DNA from: Candidatus Kaiserbacteria bacterium
GTDB lineage: Bacteria; Patescibacteriota; Minisyncoccia; Phycocordibacterales; Phycocordibacteraceae
Reading direction: 5' to 3'
NCBI GenBank assembly: GCA_003230945.1
Contig: QIHK01000017.1
Span: 1 to 6,064 of the forward strand
Length of the DNA: 6,064 nt
Shown: in pieces, positions 1 to 6,005 of the stretch
Layout: the number at the start of each line of letters is the position of its first letter
How positions within the stretch are numbered: the stretch's first letter is position 1
Notes under the pieces: model-generated
Told to the model about the DNA's origin: nothing
Seen by the model: only the letters and a program-made list of their open reading frames with translations
Databases searched by the model: none
Translations under genes and position numbers: made by a program

Positions 1-611
1 TTTTTAAGTGATGTGAAGCCGTTTGATTGTGCACCATTAATAATAAAGGCAGGAAGCGGTTTCTTTATCTTCTCGACGATGAGTAGTGTCTTTAAGGCGC
101 CTAAATCAAGATTATAGTCGAATGAGTAAACACGAAGCGTTGGATACGTATTGCGTAAGTATGAAAGAGCGTAACCAGCTTTATCACACTCGCCACAGTC
201 ACCAACATTGCTATAGAAATATAATACAATCGTCGGTTTTGTTCCGCAGGCAATAGCAATTTTTTTTGTAATAAGATAGTCGCGTATTTCGAGCAGTGAA
301 TATTGCTCTTTAAGTCGAATGACTTGAGTATTTTTGGTACCAAGCTGGCCTTCAGTGTATGCAAGACGATCTCCAAGATGAGAGAGTTCAGTTGAAAGTC
401 CCGGGCCTCTAGAACTTGATCCACACGGTGCTGCTTCGAGTAAAGAGAATTGTGTGTCTAAAGAAAGGGTATCTATTGAGAGTTGATCTTCGATAGCTGT
501 TAACTCATCGACTCGTTGCTGATTAAGATAGTTCACTGCATAAGCAACAGTGATAATAAGGGTGATAGTTATAGCGAGCGCGATGAGCGCATTACGGACA
601 GCTAATGACAT
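1..611 (-). CDS. Membrane-anchored thioredoxin-like protein with CGEC motif (3' end cut by window edge)
   Basis: The frame is open from ATG at 611-609 to the left edge, giving 203 codons and no stop, so the C-terminus is missing. Residues 4-29 form one hydrophobic transmembrane segment with almost no cytoplasmic tail, which should place the rest outside the cytoplasm. Residues 30-120 are polar and probably helical (a likely coiled coil), with a conserved-looking PCG at 62-64. From residue 125 a thioredoxin fold is readable: strand TIVLYFYS (127-134), redox-type CGEC (Cys139, Cys142), a helix, strand LRVYSFDYN (159-167), a helix, then LPAFIING (186-193) with Pro187 in the cis-proline position. 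Extra cysteines lie at 63 and 122. The gene starts 12 bases after the upstream glycosyltransferase stop, so the two are probably co-transcribed; no Shine-Dalgarno is present. A disulfide reductase or oxidase, or a non-catalytic thioredoxin fold, are all possible. The fold is seen in sequence; the role is unknown. Confidence 0.8.
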   Translation of the reverse strand, partial: MSLAVRNALIALAITITLIITVAYAVNYLNQQRVDELTAIEDQLSIDTLSLDTQFSLLEAAPCGSSSRGPGLSTELSHLGDRLAYTEGQLGTKNTQVIRLKEQYSLLEIRDYLITKKIAIACGTKPTIVLYFYSNVGDCGECDKAGYALSYLRNTYPTLRVYSFDYNLDLGALKTLLIVEKIKKPLPAFIINGAQSNGFTSLK

Positions 612-623
612 ATAAATGAGACT

Positions 624-1862
624 TTAGCGCCAATTACGTTTCTTGCCAAACGCGATATCGGTAGCTGATCTAATAAGCCAGAGTGGCACAACAAGACCAT
701 AGAGGAACACATAAGAAACGAGCCCAAGTCCGAGAGGTCCTTCTGTTCGTGAAAGACGCTTACCGATGATAATTATGGTAAGCGAAATAAGTACAGCCAG
801 TATGCCGAGAATCATAAAAACATTTGTCGGAAAGTAGAACCAATCAAAGGATGGTATGCCGGGAAGATACGCATACGTGAGTGGAATGCCAGCACGTATT
901 TCTAGTGTGGCTATCATGGCGCGAGTAAGTTCAAATAAAGAAACGGAGAAAAGTAATATGCTTCCCGCAATTGTTGAGAGACCAAGTGGAAGAATAAGCA
1001 CCCCGAGTGCTCCGTGACGACGATTCCCAATAAGTCCTCTATATTCACCGAACATATTACGTAAAAATCCCGTAGTCCAACGGGTGCGTTGTGAGATAAG
1101 TGTCAAAATAGTACGGGGAGTTTTGGTGTAGACACGGGCGCGTAACGCATTTTCAATCACATAACCTGCTTGTTGGATACGAAGAGCCATCTCCATATCT
1201 TCTGTCTTATGACCTTCACGGAATCCGCCAAGTGATTCAACAATAGAACGGCGATAAAAAGAAAACGGCCCAGGGGTAACGTAAAGACCATTTATTGAGG
1301 CAATGGCGTGACGGAGAGTAATACCAAAAATATATTCAGCATTTTGCATGTGTTCAAGTATATTCTTTGGACGATGGACGGACATGGCTGCCGTAACCGC
1401 AGCAACGGAAGGTGTCGTGAAGCTCGATACGATTTCGCCAAGAGCATCAGGTTCGACAAATGAATCGGCATCAAGGCAACCGAAAATCTCTGCAGTGGTT
1501 GCCTTGATGCCGACATTAAGTGCTGTGTGTTTTCCTCCATTCTCTTTACGAATAATTTTTACACGTGGATTCTTCGCAAAATGTGCCATTGCTTTTTGAG
1601 TTCCATCAGTCGAGCCATCATCAACGAGTACAATCTCAAGTAATTTATGAGGATATTTGAGAGCGAGAAGTGATTTGCAGGTGTCAGTAACAGTACTTTC
1701 TTCATTAAAACAAGGAACAATGACGGCAACCGTCGGTTGAGAAGCATGAGGAATACGCTTGCGCGCGAGACGTGCAGGTTTCGAAAGAAGTGTTACGAGA
1801 ACAAATGATTCGAAGAATAGCGTAATGAATAGAAATGGATAGGCGAACACTGCGAGATTCAT
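624..1862 (-). CDS. Family 2 glycosyltransferase, polytopic membrane, processive-type
   Basis: This 412-residue protein has the architecture of membrane GT2 synthases such as PgaC, NodC, hyaluronan synthase and BcsA. It has an N-terminal transmembrane helix (about 4-26), a cytoplasmic GT-A domain (about 43-265), and three C-terminal membrane segments (about 284-310, 345-366, 376-400). The visible catalytic motifs are IVPCFNEE (48-55), VDDGSTDGT (80-88) for nucleotide-sugar binding, DAD (131-133) for the metal, TED (220-222) containing the presumed catalytic base, and QRTRW (258-262), the Q/RxxRW acceptor-site motif of processive enzymes. It therefore should transfer a nucleotide-activated sugar at the inner face of the membrane, possibly extruding a polymer; the sugar cannot be read from the sequence. 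The ATG at 1862 is chosen because it gives the complete first helix. No Shine-Dalgarno precedes it. The gene is divergent from pheS by 37 bases and leads the thioredoxin-like gene. A perfect inverted repeat lies over the DAD codons. Confidence 0.93.
   Translation of the reverse strand: MNLAVFAYPFLFITLFFESFVLVTLLSKPARLARKRIPHASQPTVAVIVPCFNEESTVTDTCKSLLALKYPHKLLEIVLVDDGSTDGTQKAMAHFAKNPRVKIIRKENGGKHTALNVGIKATTAEIFGCLDADSFVEPDALGEIVSSFTTPSVAAVTAAMSVHRPKNILEHMQNAEYIFGITLRHAIASINGLYVTPGPFSFYRRSIVESLGGFREGHKTEDMEMALRIQQAGYVIENALRARVYTKTPRTILTLISQRTRWTTGFLRNMFGEYRGLIGNRRHGALGVLILPLGLSTIAGSILLFSVSLFELTRAMIATLEIRAGIPLTYAYLPGIPSFDWFYFPTNVFMILGILAVLISLTIIIIGKRLSRTEGPLGLGLVSYVFLYGLVVPLWLIRSATDIAFGKKRNWR
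1465..1513. repeat. Perfect 17-bp inverted repeat inside the glycosyltransferase gene
   Basis: Left arm 1465-1481 reads TCGGCATCAAGGCAACC and right arm 1497-1513 is its exact reverse complement, separated by 15 bases (1482-1496). The GC content of the arm is 10/17, so the transcript could form a strong stem-loop. Both arms are coding: on the minus strand one lies over residues VGIKAT (117-122) and the other over GCLDAD (128-133), which contains the metal-binding DAD. There is no T-run next to either arm, so it is not an intrinsic terminator. The repeat is seen directly; any function is unknown. Confidence 0.9.
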
Positions 1863-1881
1863 GGCGTTAACGATAGCATTT

Positions 1882-1890
1882 TGTTATGAT
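1882..1890 (+). promoter_or_regulatory. Extended -10 promoter of pheS-pheT, placing the start nearly leaderless
   Basis: TGTTATGAT matches an extended -10 (TGn plus TATGAT at 1885-1890, one mismatch to TATAAT). No convincing -35 lies 16-18 bases upstream, as is usual for extended -10 promoters. Only nine bases separate it from the pheS ATG at 1900, so transcription would begin about two to four bases before the start codon. It shares seven of nine bases with the proposed gyrB promoter. This is inferred from sequence only. Confidence 0.45.
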
Positions 1891-1896
1891 TTTTCC

Positions 1897-1902
1897 ATTA
1901 TG
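1897..1902 (-). promoter_or_regulatory. Possible -10 element for the divergent glycosyltransferase gene
   Basis: Read on the minus strand these six bases are CATAAT, one mismatch from the -10 consensus. They lie 34 bases before the glycosyltransferase ATG and cover the pheS start codon on the other strand. A -35 is not evident, and CATAAC at 1889-1884 is an alternative, so the exact site is uncertain. Confidence 0.2.
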
Positions 1903-2640
1903 CCTAAAAAGATCACCCCAGGGCGTCTGCACCCTACCACTATCGCAAATCGTGAGATTATGAATATTTTCGGTCGCATGGGTTTTAGTATTGCGCAAGG
2001 TCCCGAGCTTGAAGATGAATGGCATGTTTTTACTGGGCTCAATATTCCACCAGATCATCCAGCGCGTAGTATGCAGGACACTTTTTGGATAAAAGATATC
2101 CCCGACCAACTTCTGCGTACTCATGATACGTCAGTATCATTTCGTGAGCTCGAGAAACTTGCAAAAGCGGGTGGTACGGAGATGCGTCGTATTATGATAG
2201 GAAAGGCATTTCGTAATGAAGCGACCGATGCAACACATGAGGCACAGTTCTATCAAATAGACGGTCTTGCGGTGGGTCCTATAGGCACGGTGACACTCGC
2301 ACATTTGAAAGGTACTCTTACACGTTTTTATCGTGAGTATCTTGGTTCGGATGCAAAGATACGTTTTCGTCCAAGTTTCTTTGGCTTCACTGAACCATCT
2401 GTTGAAGTGGATGTATGGTTTGAGGCACCCGGGAAGAAACCGAGCTGGCTCGAAGTTGCTGGCGCTGGTATGTTTCATCCGAACGTTATCAAAAATGCAG
2501 GACTTAATCCTGAAAAAGTGAGTGGCTTTGCTTTCGGTGGGGGTCTCGAACGTATTCTTATGGTGAAATACGGTATTCCCGATATCCGACTCTTTCACTC
2601 AGGAGATACGAGGTTTAATTATGCCTTTGATAAAAAATAA
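1900..2640 (+). CDS. pheS: Phenylalanyl-tRNA synthetase alpha subunit, N-terminally minimal
   Basis: This is the catalytic class II subunit that activates phenylalanine with ATP and charges tRNA-Phe, working with PheT in the cytoplasm. The 246 residues begin at the catalytic core: GRLHPTTIANREI (8-20), the stretch around GLNIPPDHPAR (46-56) and DTFW (60-63), motif 2 with FRNE (104-107), the phenylalanine-pocket loop RPSFFGFTEPS (157-167), LEVAGAGMFHPNV (184-196) and motif 3 FAFGGGLER (210-218). Phe161, Phe163 and Ala211 match the usual specificity residues (E. coli Ala294 equals Ala211). Ordinary bacterial PheS is about 330-350 residues because of an N-terminal coiled-coil arm of about 90 residues that binds tRNA; that arm is absent here. 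The in-frame ATG at 1861 would add only 13 non-homologous residues and sits upstream of the -10, so ATG 1900 is preferred. No Shine-Dalgarno is present. pheT follows after two bases. Confidence 0.96.
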   Translation: MPKKITPGRLHPTTIANREIMNIFGRMGFSIAQGPELEDEWHVFTGLNIPPDHPARSMQDTFWIKDIPDQLLRTHDTSVSFRELEKLAKAGGTEMRRIMIGKAFRNEATDATHEAQFYQIDGLAVGPIGTVTLAHLKGTLTRFYREYLGSDAKIRFRPSFFGFTEPSVEVDVWFEAPGKKPSWLEVAGAGMFHPNVIKNAGLNPEKVSGFAFGGGLERILMVKYGIPDIRLFHSGDTRFNYAFDKK

Positions 2641-2642
2641 AT

Positions 2643-3815
2643 ATGAAAATCTCAAGAACTGAACTTCAAAAATATTTTGCAGTACCGTTGCCTCACAATG
2701 ATATTCTTGCGGACGCTTTTACTTTCCATGCTTTTGAAATCGATGGGATTGAAAATGATATCTTCGATATAAAAGTCCTTCCGAACCGAACACATGACTG
2801 TAATAGTGCTGAAGGTCTTTCCCGCATGTTATCAGCAATTCTCGATAAACCTCTGAAGAACAAAATCCCTTTTAAGGAAAGTAGAACGCTTGCGGTCTCT
2901 CTTATTCGTATTAATGCTATTCTCGGTACTTCTTTTTCAACAGAAGAAATTGTCGATGTGTTCCGTCGCCTTGATATACCCTCTGAGGTAAAGGGAGATA
3001 TTCTCACACTTCATATATCTGATTCTCGTCCGGATTTACTTCTTCCTGAAGACGTTGCTGAAGAAGTAGGCTGTATCTTGGGTTATGATCGCGTACCAGC
3101 GACTGAACTTCCGAATATAAAAACTGATCTAAACCAGACACACTGGCACGGTATAGAACGTATAAAGGATGAATTAACAGAACAAGGTTTTACAGAAGTC
3201 TCAACTCAATCTTTTGCAAAGAAAGGGGAGGTATATCTGGCTAATCCAATGGATAAAACAAAGCCGGCTCTCCGTACTACTCTCGAGACAAATGTGCAGG
3301 AAGCGCTCACCCAAGCGAAGCGGTATGCACCGCTCGTGCTCGTTCCTGGTGAGAAACCAAAACTTTTTGAAGTCGGTACTGTTTTTCCAAAGGATAATGA
3401 ACATGTCGAGTTACGTACAACTGAGAAAGTGACGCTATGGAATGGCGCACAAGGATCTGTCGATAATCTCTCCGTTACAGAGGTTGACGAGTATGGCAAG
3501 AATTACACACCAAAGCTGAGTAACCTCAATACGTTTACACCGTTCTCGCACTATCCATTTATTTCGCGTGATATTGCTTTATGGGTTCCAGTCGATACGG
3601 CAGAGTCAACAGTAGAGAAGATAATTTGTGAGAATGCCGGAGAATTGTGTAATCGCATCGATCAATTTGATCATTTTGAAAAAGAGGGTCGAGTGTCACT
3701 CGCATTTCGACTTGTCTTTCAATCAATGGAGAAAACTCTTACTGATAAGGAAGTAAATAGTATTATGGAAAAAATTTCAGAAGCCCTCGTCTCTATCGGC
3801 TACGAAGTGCGGTAA
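2643..3815 (+). CDS. pheT: Phenylalanyl-tRNA synthetase beta subunit, miniature without editing domain
   Basis: This is the beta subunit partner of PheS, 390 residues against about 790-800 for the normal bacterial protein. Both ends of the family are present, so it is a domain-deleted rather than broken protein. Domain B1 is split as usual: residues 1-38 (MKISRTELQKYF start) run directly into DIKVLPNRTHDC (42-53), so the B2 OB-fold normally inserted there is missing. After residue about 70 the chain passes straight to B5 (about 84-152; DSRPDLLLPEDVAEEVG at 127-143, GYDRVP at 147-152), so the B3/B4 editing domain is missing. A shortened B6/B7 follows (about 165-297), then a complete C-terminal B8 ferredoxin-fold anticodon-binding domain beginning at FSHYPFISRDIAL (301-313). 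The start lies two bases after the pheS stop with no Shine-Dalgarno, suggesting translational coupling. It probably lacks hydrolysis of Tyr-tRNA-Phe. Confidence 0.95.
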   Translation: MKISRTELQKYFAVPLPHNDILADAFTFHAFEIDGIENDIFDIKVLPNRTHDCNSAEGLSRMLSAILDKPLKNKIPFKESRTLAVSLIRINAILGTSFSTEEIVDVFRRLDIPSEVKGDILTLHISDSRPDLLLPEDVAEEVGCILGYDRVPATELPNIKTDLNQTHWHGIERIKDELTEQGFTEVSTQSFAKKGEVYLANPMDKTKPALRTTLETNVQEALTQAKRYAPLVLVPGEKPKLFEVGTVFPKDNEHVELRTTEKVTLWNGAQGSVDNLSVTEVDEYGKNYTPKLSNLNTFTPFSHYPFISRDIALWVPVDTAESTVEKIICENAGELCNRIDQFDHFEKEGRVSLAFRLVFQSMEKTLTDKEVNSIMEKISEALVSIGYEVR

Positions 3816-3839
3816 AGTACCCGAAAATAAAGATGTCTG

Positions 3840-3848
3840 TGTTATACT
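3840..3848 (+). promoter_or_regulatory. Extended -10 promoter of gyrB
   Basis: TGTTATACT gives a TGn extension plus TATACT (3843-3848), one mismatch to TATAAT, in the 60-base gap between pheT and gyrB. No good -35 is seen 16-18 bases upstream. Transcription would begin near 3855, leaving a leader of about 20 bases. No terminator separates pheT from this promoter, so read-through from pheS-pheT is also possible. Confidence 0.5.
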
Positions 3849-3852
3849 AAGA

Positions 3853-3871
3853 ATAACCGGAAAACGGCTAT
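3853..3871 (+). other. Weak hairpin with T-run immediately before the gyrB start
   Basis: ATA-A-CCG and CGG-C-TAT can pair around the loop GAAAA (3860-3864), with one A-C mismatch, and four further Ts run up to the gyrB ATG. The stem is short and its first bases may lie before the predicted transcription start. It may be a weak end for pheT transcripts, a small leader structure, or chance. Confidence 0.2.
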
Positions 3872-3875
3872 TTTT

Positions 3876-5933
3876 ATGGCTACATTAAGCAAAAAAAAAT
3901 CAAAAAAGAAGGCATACGACGCTTCTTCTATTCAAATACTTGAAGGCCTTGAACCGGTACGCAAACGTCCGGGTATGTACATTGGTACTACCGGTTCTGA
4001 CGGTTTGTACCATCTCGTATGGGAAATTTTTGATAACTCTCGTGACGAGGCGATGGCTAGTCGCTGTGATGAAATTGAAGTGGCACTTCTTCCTGATGGT
4101 TGGATTCGTGTAGCGGATAATGGTAATGGCATCCCAATTGGTATTCATCCTAAAACGAAGGTCTCTGCACTCGAAACCATTATGACGACACTCCACGCTG
4201 GCGGTAAATTTGGTGGGGAAGATAGCAGTTATAAATTTTCCGGAGGACTCCATGGTGTTGGTGCTTCAGTGGTGAATGCACTTTCTGAAAATATGAAAGT
4301 TGTTGTACACCAAGATGGCGGTATGCATTTGCAGGAGTACGAAATCGGTAAAGCGAAAGCGAAAGTAAAGAAAATTGGTACAACAAAAGAGCACGGCACG
4401 ATTATTCTCTTTAAACCTGATGCAGTTATTTTTAAAGAAGGTATCGAGTATCAACCTGAGAAAATTATTGCCCATGTGCGCCAGCAAGCCTATCTTGTGA
4501 AAGGCACTCGTATTTCAGTCATTGATGCACGTGCTGAAGAAAGTGCATTTGAAACAGAGACTATTATGCTTCGTAGTAAGCATTTCAATGCTCCTTCGAT
4601 GACATTTTATTTTGATGGGGGACTAAAATCTCTCGTGGCGTTTTATAACAAACATCAAACACCGGTTCACAAGAACGTCTTTTATGTGGATAAAGAACAG
4701 GATGGTGTGTTTGTTGAAGTCGCGCTCCAGTATATCAACGACATTACTCCGCGTATTACTGCTTTTGCAAATAACACATACAACAATGAAGGTGGTACCC
4801 ACATTACCGGATTTAAGACTGCACTCACGCGTTCCATTAATACTTATGGTCGAGCAGCCAATATTTTAAAGGAAAAAGATGAGAATTTTACTGGTGATGA
4901 TGTACTTGAAGGCATCACCGCTGTGATTTCAGTAAAGCTCCAAGAAATTCAATTTGAAGGACAAACAAAGGCTAAACTTGGTTCGACTGAAGCACAAGGT
5001 GCCACTGCTTCTATCTTTGGTGAAGCATTCAGTACGTTCCTCGAGGAGAATCCTGAGGACTCTCGAGCCATCATAAATAAAGTAATGCTCGCTCTTAAAG
5101 CACGCAAAGCAGCTAAGGCAGCTAAGGATTCCGTATTACGTAAAGGAGCACTCGAAGGCATGACACTTCCGGGCAAGTTGGCTGATTGTCAGACCAAGAG
5201 TGCAGAAGAAAGTGAACTTTTTATTGTGGAAGGAGATTCGGCTGGTGGCACAGCGAAGACTGGTCGCGATCGGCGTACGCAAGCTATTTTGCCATTACGC
5301 GGTAAAATCTTAAATGTTGAACGGGCACGACTTGAGAAAATGCTTGCTTCGGAGCAGGTTAAGAATCTAGTTGTTGCTCTTGGCACTGCTATTGGTGATG
5401 TTTTTGATTTGTCGAAGCTTCGGTATCATAAACTTATTATTGCCACTGATGCTGATGTGGATGGGGCACACATTCGCACCCTTATCCTCACACTTTTCTA
5501 TCGACATTTCCGTCCTATTATCGATGGTGGTTATGTATACATTGCCCAGCCACCTCTCTATAAAATATTTCGTGGTAAAGACGTGCACTATGCTTATAAC
5601 GATACCGAGAAAGTTAAGATTTTAAAAGAAATGGGTGTTGTGAATGAAGATATTGTTGTCGACCTTGAAGAAGATAAACCTACGGAAGAAGGTGAGGAAA
5701 CAGCAGCAAAGACGAAGAAAGCAAATGTACAGCGCTACAAGGGTCTTGGAGAAATGAATGCTTCTGAGTTATGGGAAACTACTATGGATCCTTCACGCCG
5801 TGTGTTGAAACGTGTGGTAATTGAAGACGCTGAGGCAGCTGATCGTATTTTTGATATTCTTATGGGAACTGATGTTGCTAGTCGTAAAAGTTTTATTCAA
5901 TCAAATGCCAAGACGGCCACACTTGATGTATAG
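3876..5933 (+). CDS. gyrB: DNA gyrase subunit B (ATPase and TOPRIM subunit)
   Basis: GyrB hydrolyses ATP to drive negative supercoiling as an A2B2 complex with GyrA. The 685 residues carry a lysine-rich N-terminal tail (1-13), a GHKL ATPase domain with EIFDNSRDEAMA (50-61; Glu50 catalytic, Asn54 for magnesium), DNGNGIP (81-87) and SGGLHGVGASVVNALS (122-137), then a transducer domain with the QTK loop (363-365, QTKAKLG). The TOPRIM domain has EGDSAGGTAKTGRDRR (452-467), LPLRGKILN (472-480) and DADVDGAHIRTL (525-536), followed by the C-terminal YKGLGEMNASELWETTMD (621-638). The length matches the short GyrB type without the large E. coli insertion; a charged spacer (597-617) precedes the tail motif. 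The E. coli aminocoumarin-contact arginines 76 and 136 are Asn84 and Gln146. ParE is the main alternative; gyrase is favoured because overall similarity to E. coli GyrB is high, but gyrA is not in view. The ATG follows no Shine-Dalgarno; codons 6-8 form a run of nine A. Confidence 0.93.
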   Translation: MATLSKKKSKKKAYDASSIQILEGLEPVRKRPGMYIGTTGSDGLYHLVWEIFDNSRDEAMASRCDEIEVALLPDGWIRVADNGNGIPIGIHPKTKVSALETIMTTLHAGGKFGGEDSSYKFSGGLHGVGASVVNALSENMKVVVHQDGGMHLQEYEIGKAKAKVKKIGTTKEHGTIILFKPDAVIFKEGIEYQPEKIIAHVRQQAYLVKGTRISVIDARAEESAFETETIMLRSKHFNAPSMTFYFDGGLKSLVAFYNKHQTPVHKNVFYVDKEQDGVFVEVALQYINDITPRITAFANNTYNNEGGTHITGFKTALTRSINTYGRAANILKEKDENFTGDDVLEGITAVISVKLQEIQFEGQTKAKLGSTEAQGATASIFGEAFSTFLEENPEDSRAIINKVMLALKARKAAKAAKDSVLRKGALEGMTLPGKLADCQTKSAEESELFIVEGDSAGGTAKTGRDRRTQAILPLRGKILNVERARLEKMLASEQVKNLVVALGTAIGDVFDLSKLRYHKLIIATDADVDGAHIRTLILTLFYRHFRPIIDGGYVYIAQPPLYKIFRGKDVHYAYNDTEKVKILKEMGVVNEDIVVDLEEDKPTEEGEETAAKTKKANVQRYKGLGEMNASELWETTMDPSRRVLKRVVIEDAEAADRIFDILMGTDVASRKSFIQSNAKTATLDV

Positions 5934-5953
5934 CATTTAAGTAGAGCTCTTAT

Positions 5954-5986
5954 AAAAAAACTGACCACAAACGTGGTCAGTTTTTT
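5954..5986. terminator. Bidirectional intrinsic terminator after gyrB
   Basis: CTGACCAC (5961-5968) pairs perfectly with GTGGTCAG (5973-5980) around a four-base AAAC loop. It is flanked by seven A (5954-5960) and six T (5981-5986), which also extend the stem. The T-run serves gyrB on the plus strand, 20 bases after its stop; on the minus strand the A-run becomes the T-run for a gene arriving from the right. This fits the convergent gene end at 6006. Confidence 0.92.
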
Positions 5987-6005
5987 ATTACTAAATACTT
6001 GCGAG

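Noticed and set aside
101..424. Minus-strand 107-codon open frame near the left end.
   Set aside because: It is out of frame with the thioredoxin-like gene that runs through the whole region with a clear fold and CGEC motif, so it is a shadow.
1861..1899. Longer pheS reading from ATG 1861, adding 13 residues.
   Set aside because: The added residues have no family similarity, and the likely -10 element lies inside them; the ATG also overlaps the CAT of the opposite glycosyltransferase start.
2137..2598. Minus-strand 153-codon open frame opposite pheS.
   Set aside because: It is antisense to highly conserved pheS codons, has no recognisable domain and no initiation signals.
2643..3815. PheT read as a frameshifted or truncated pseudogene because it is half normal length.
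   Set aside because: N-terminal B1, B5 and complete C-terminal B8 signatures lie in one uninterrupted frame, and the partner PheS is reduced too, which fits genome-wide reduction rather than decay.
3943..3953. Palindromic AAGGCCTT near the start of gyrB.
   Set aside because: Short, within conserved LEGLEP codons, and likely incidental.
5109..5126. Tandem 9-base repeat GCAGCTAAG within gyrB.
   Set aside because: It encodes AAKAAK in a helix normally rich in Ala and Lys in GyrB, so protein composition explains it.
3876..5933. Assignment as parE (topoisomerase IV) instead of gyrB.
   Set aside because: The two families are close, but the motifs and gap-free alignment over the ATPase core fit GyrB better; a tree with both paralogues would settle it.
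5943..5950. Palindrome AGAGCTCT after gyrB.
   Set aside because: An eight-base palindrome is expected by chance in 6 kb and nothing nearby gives it a role.
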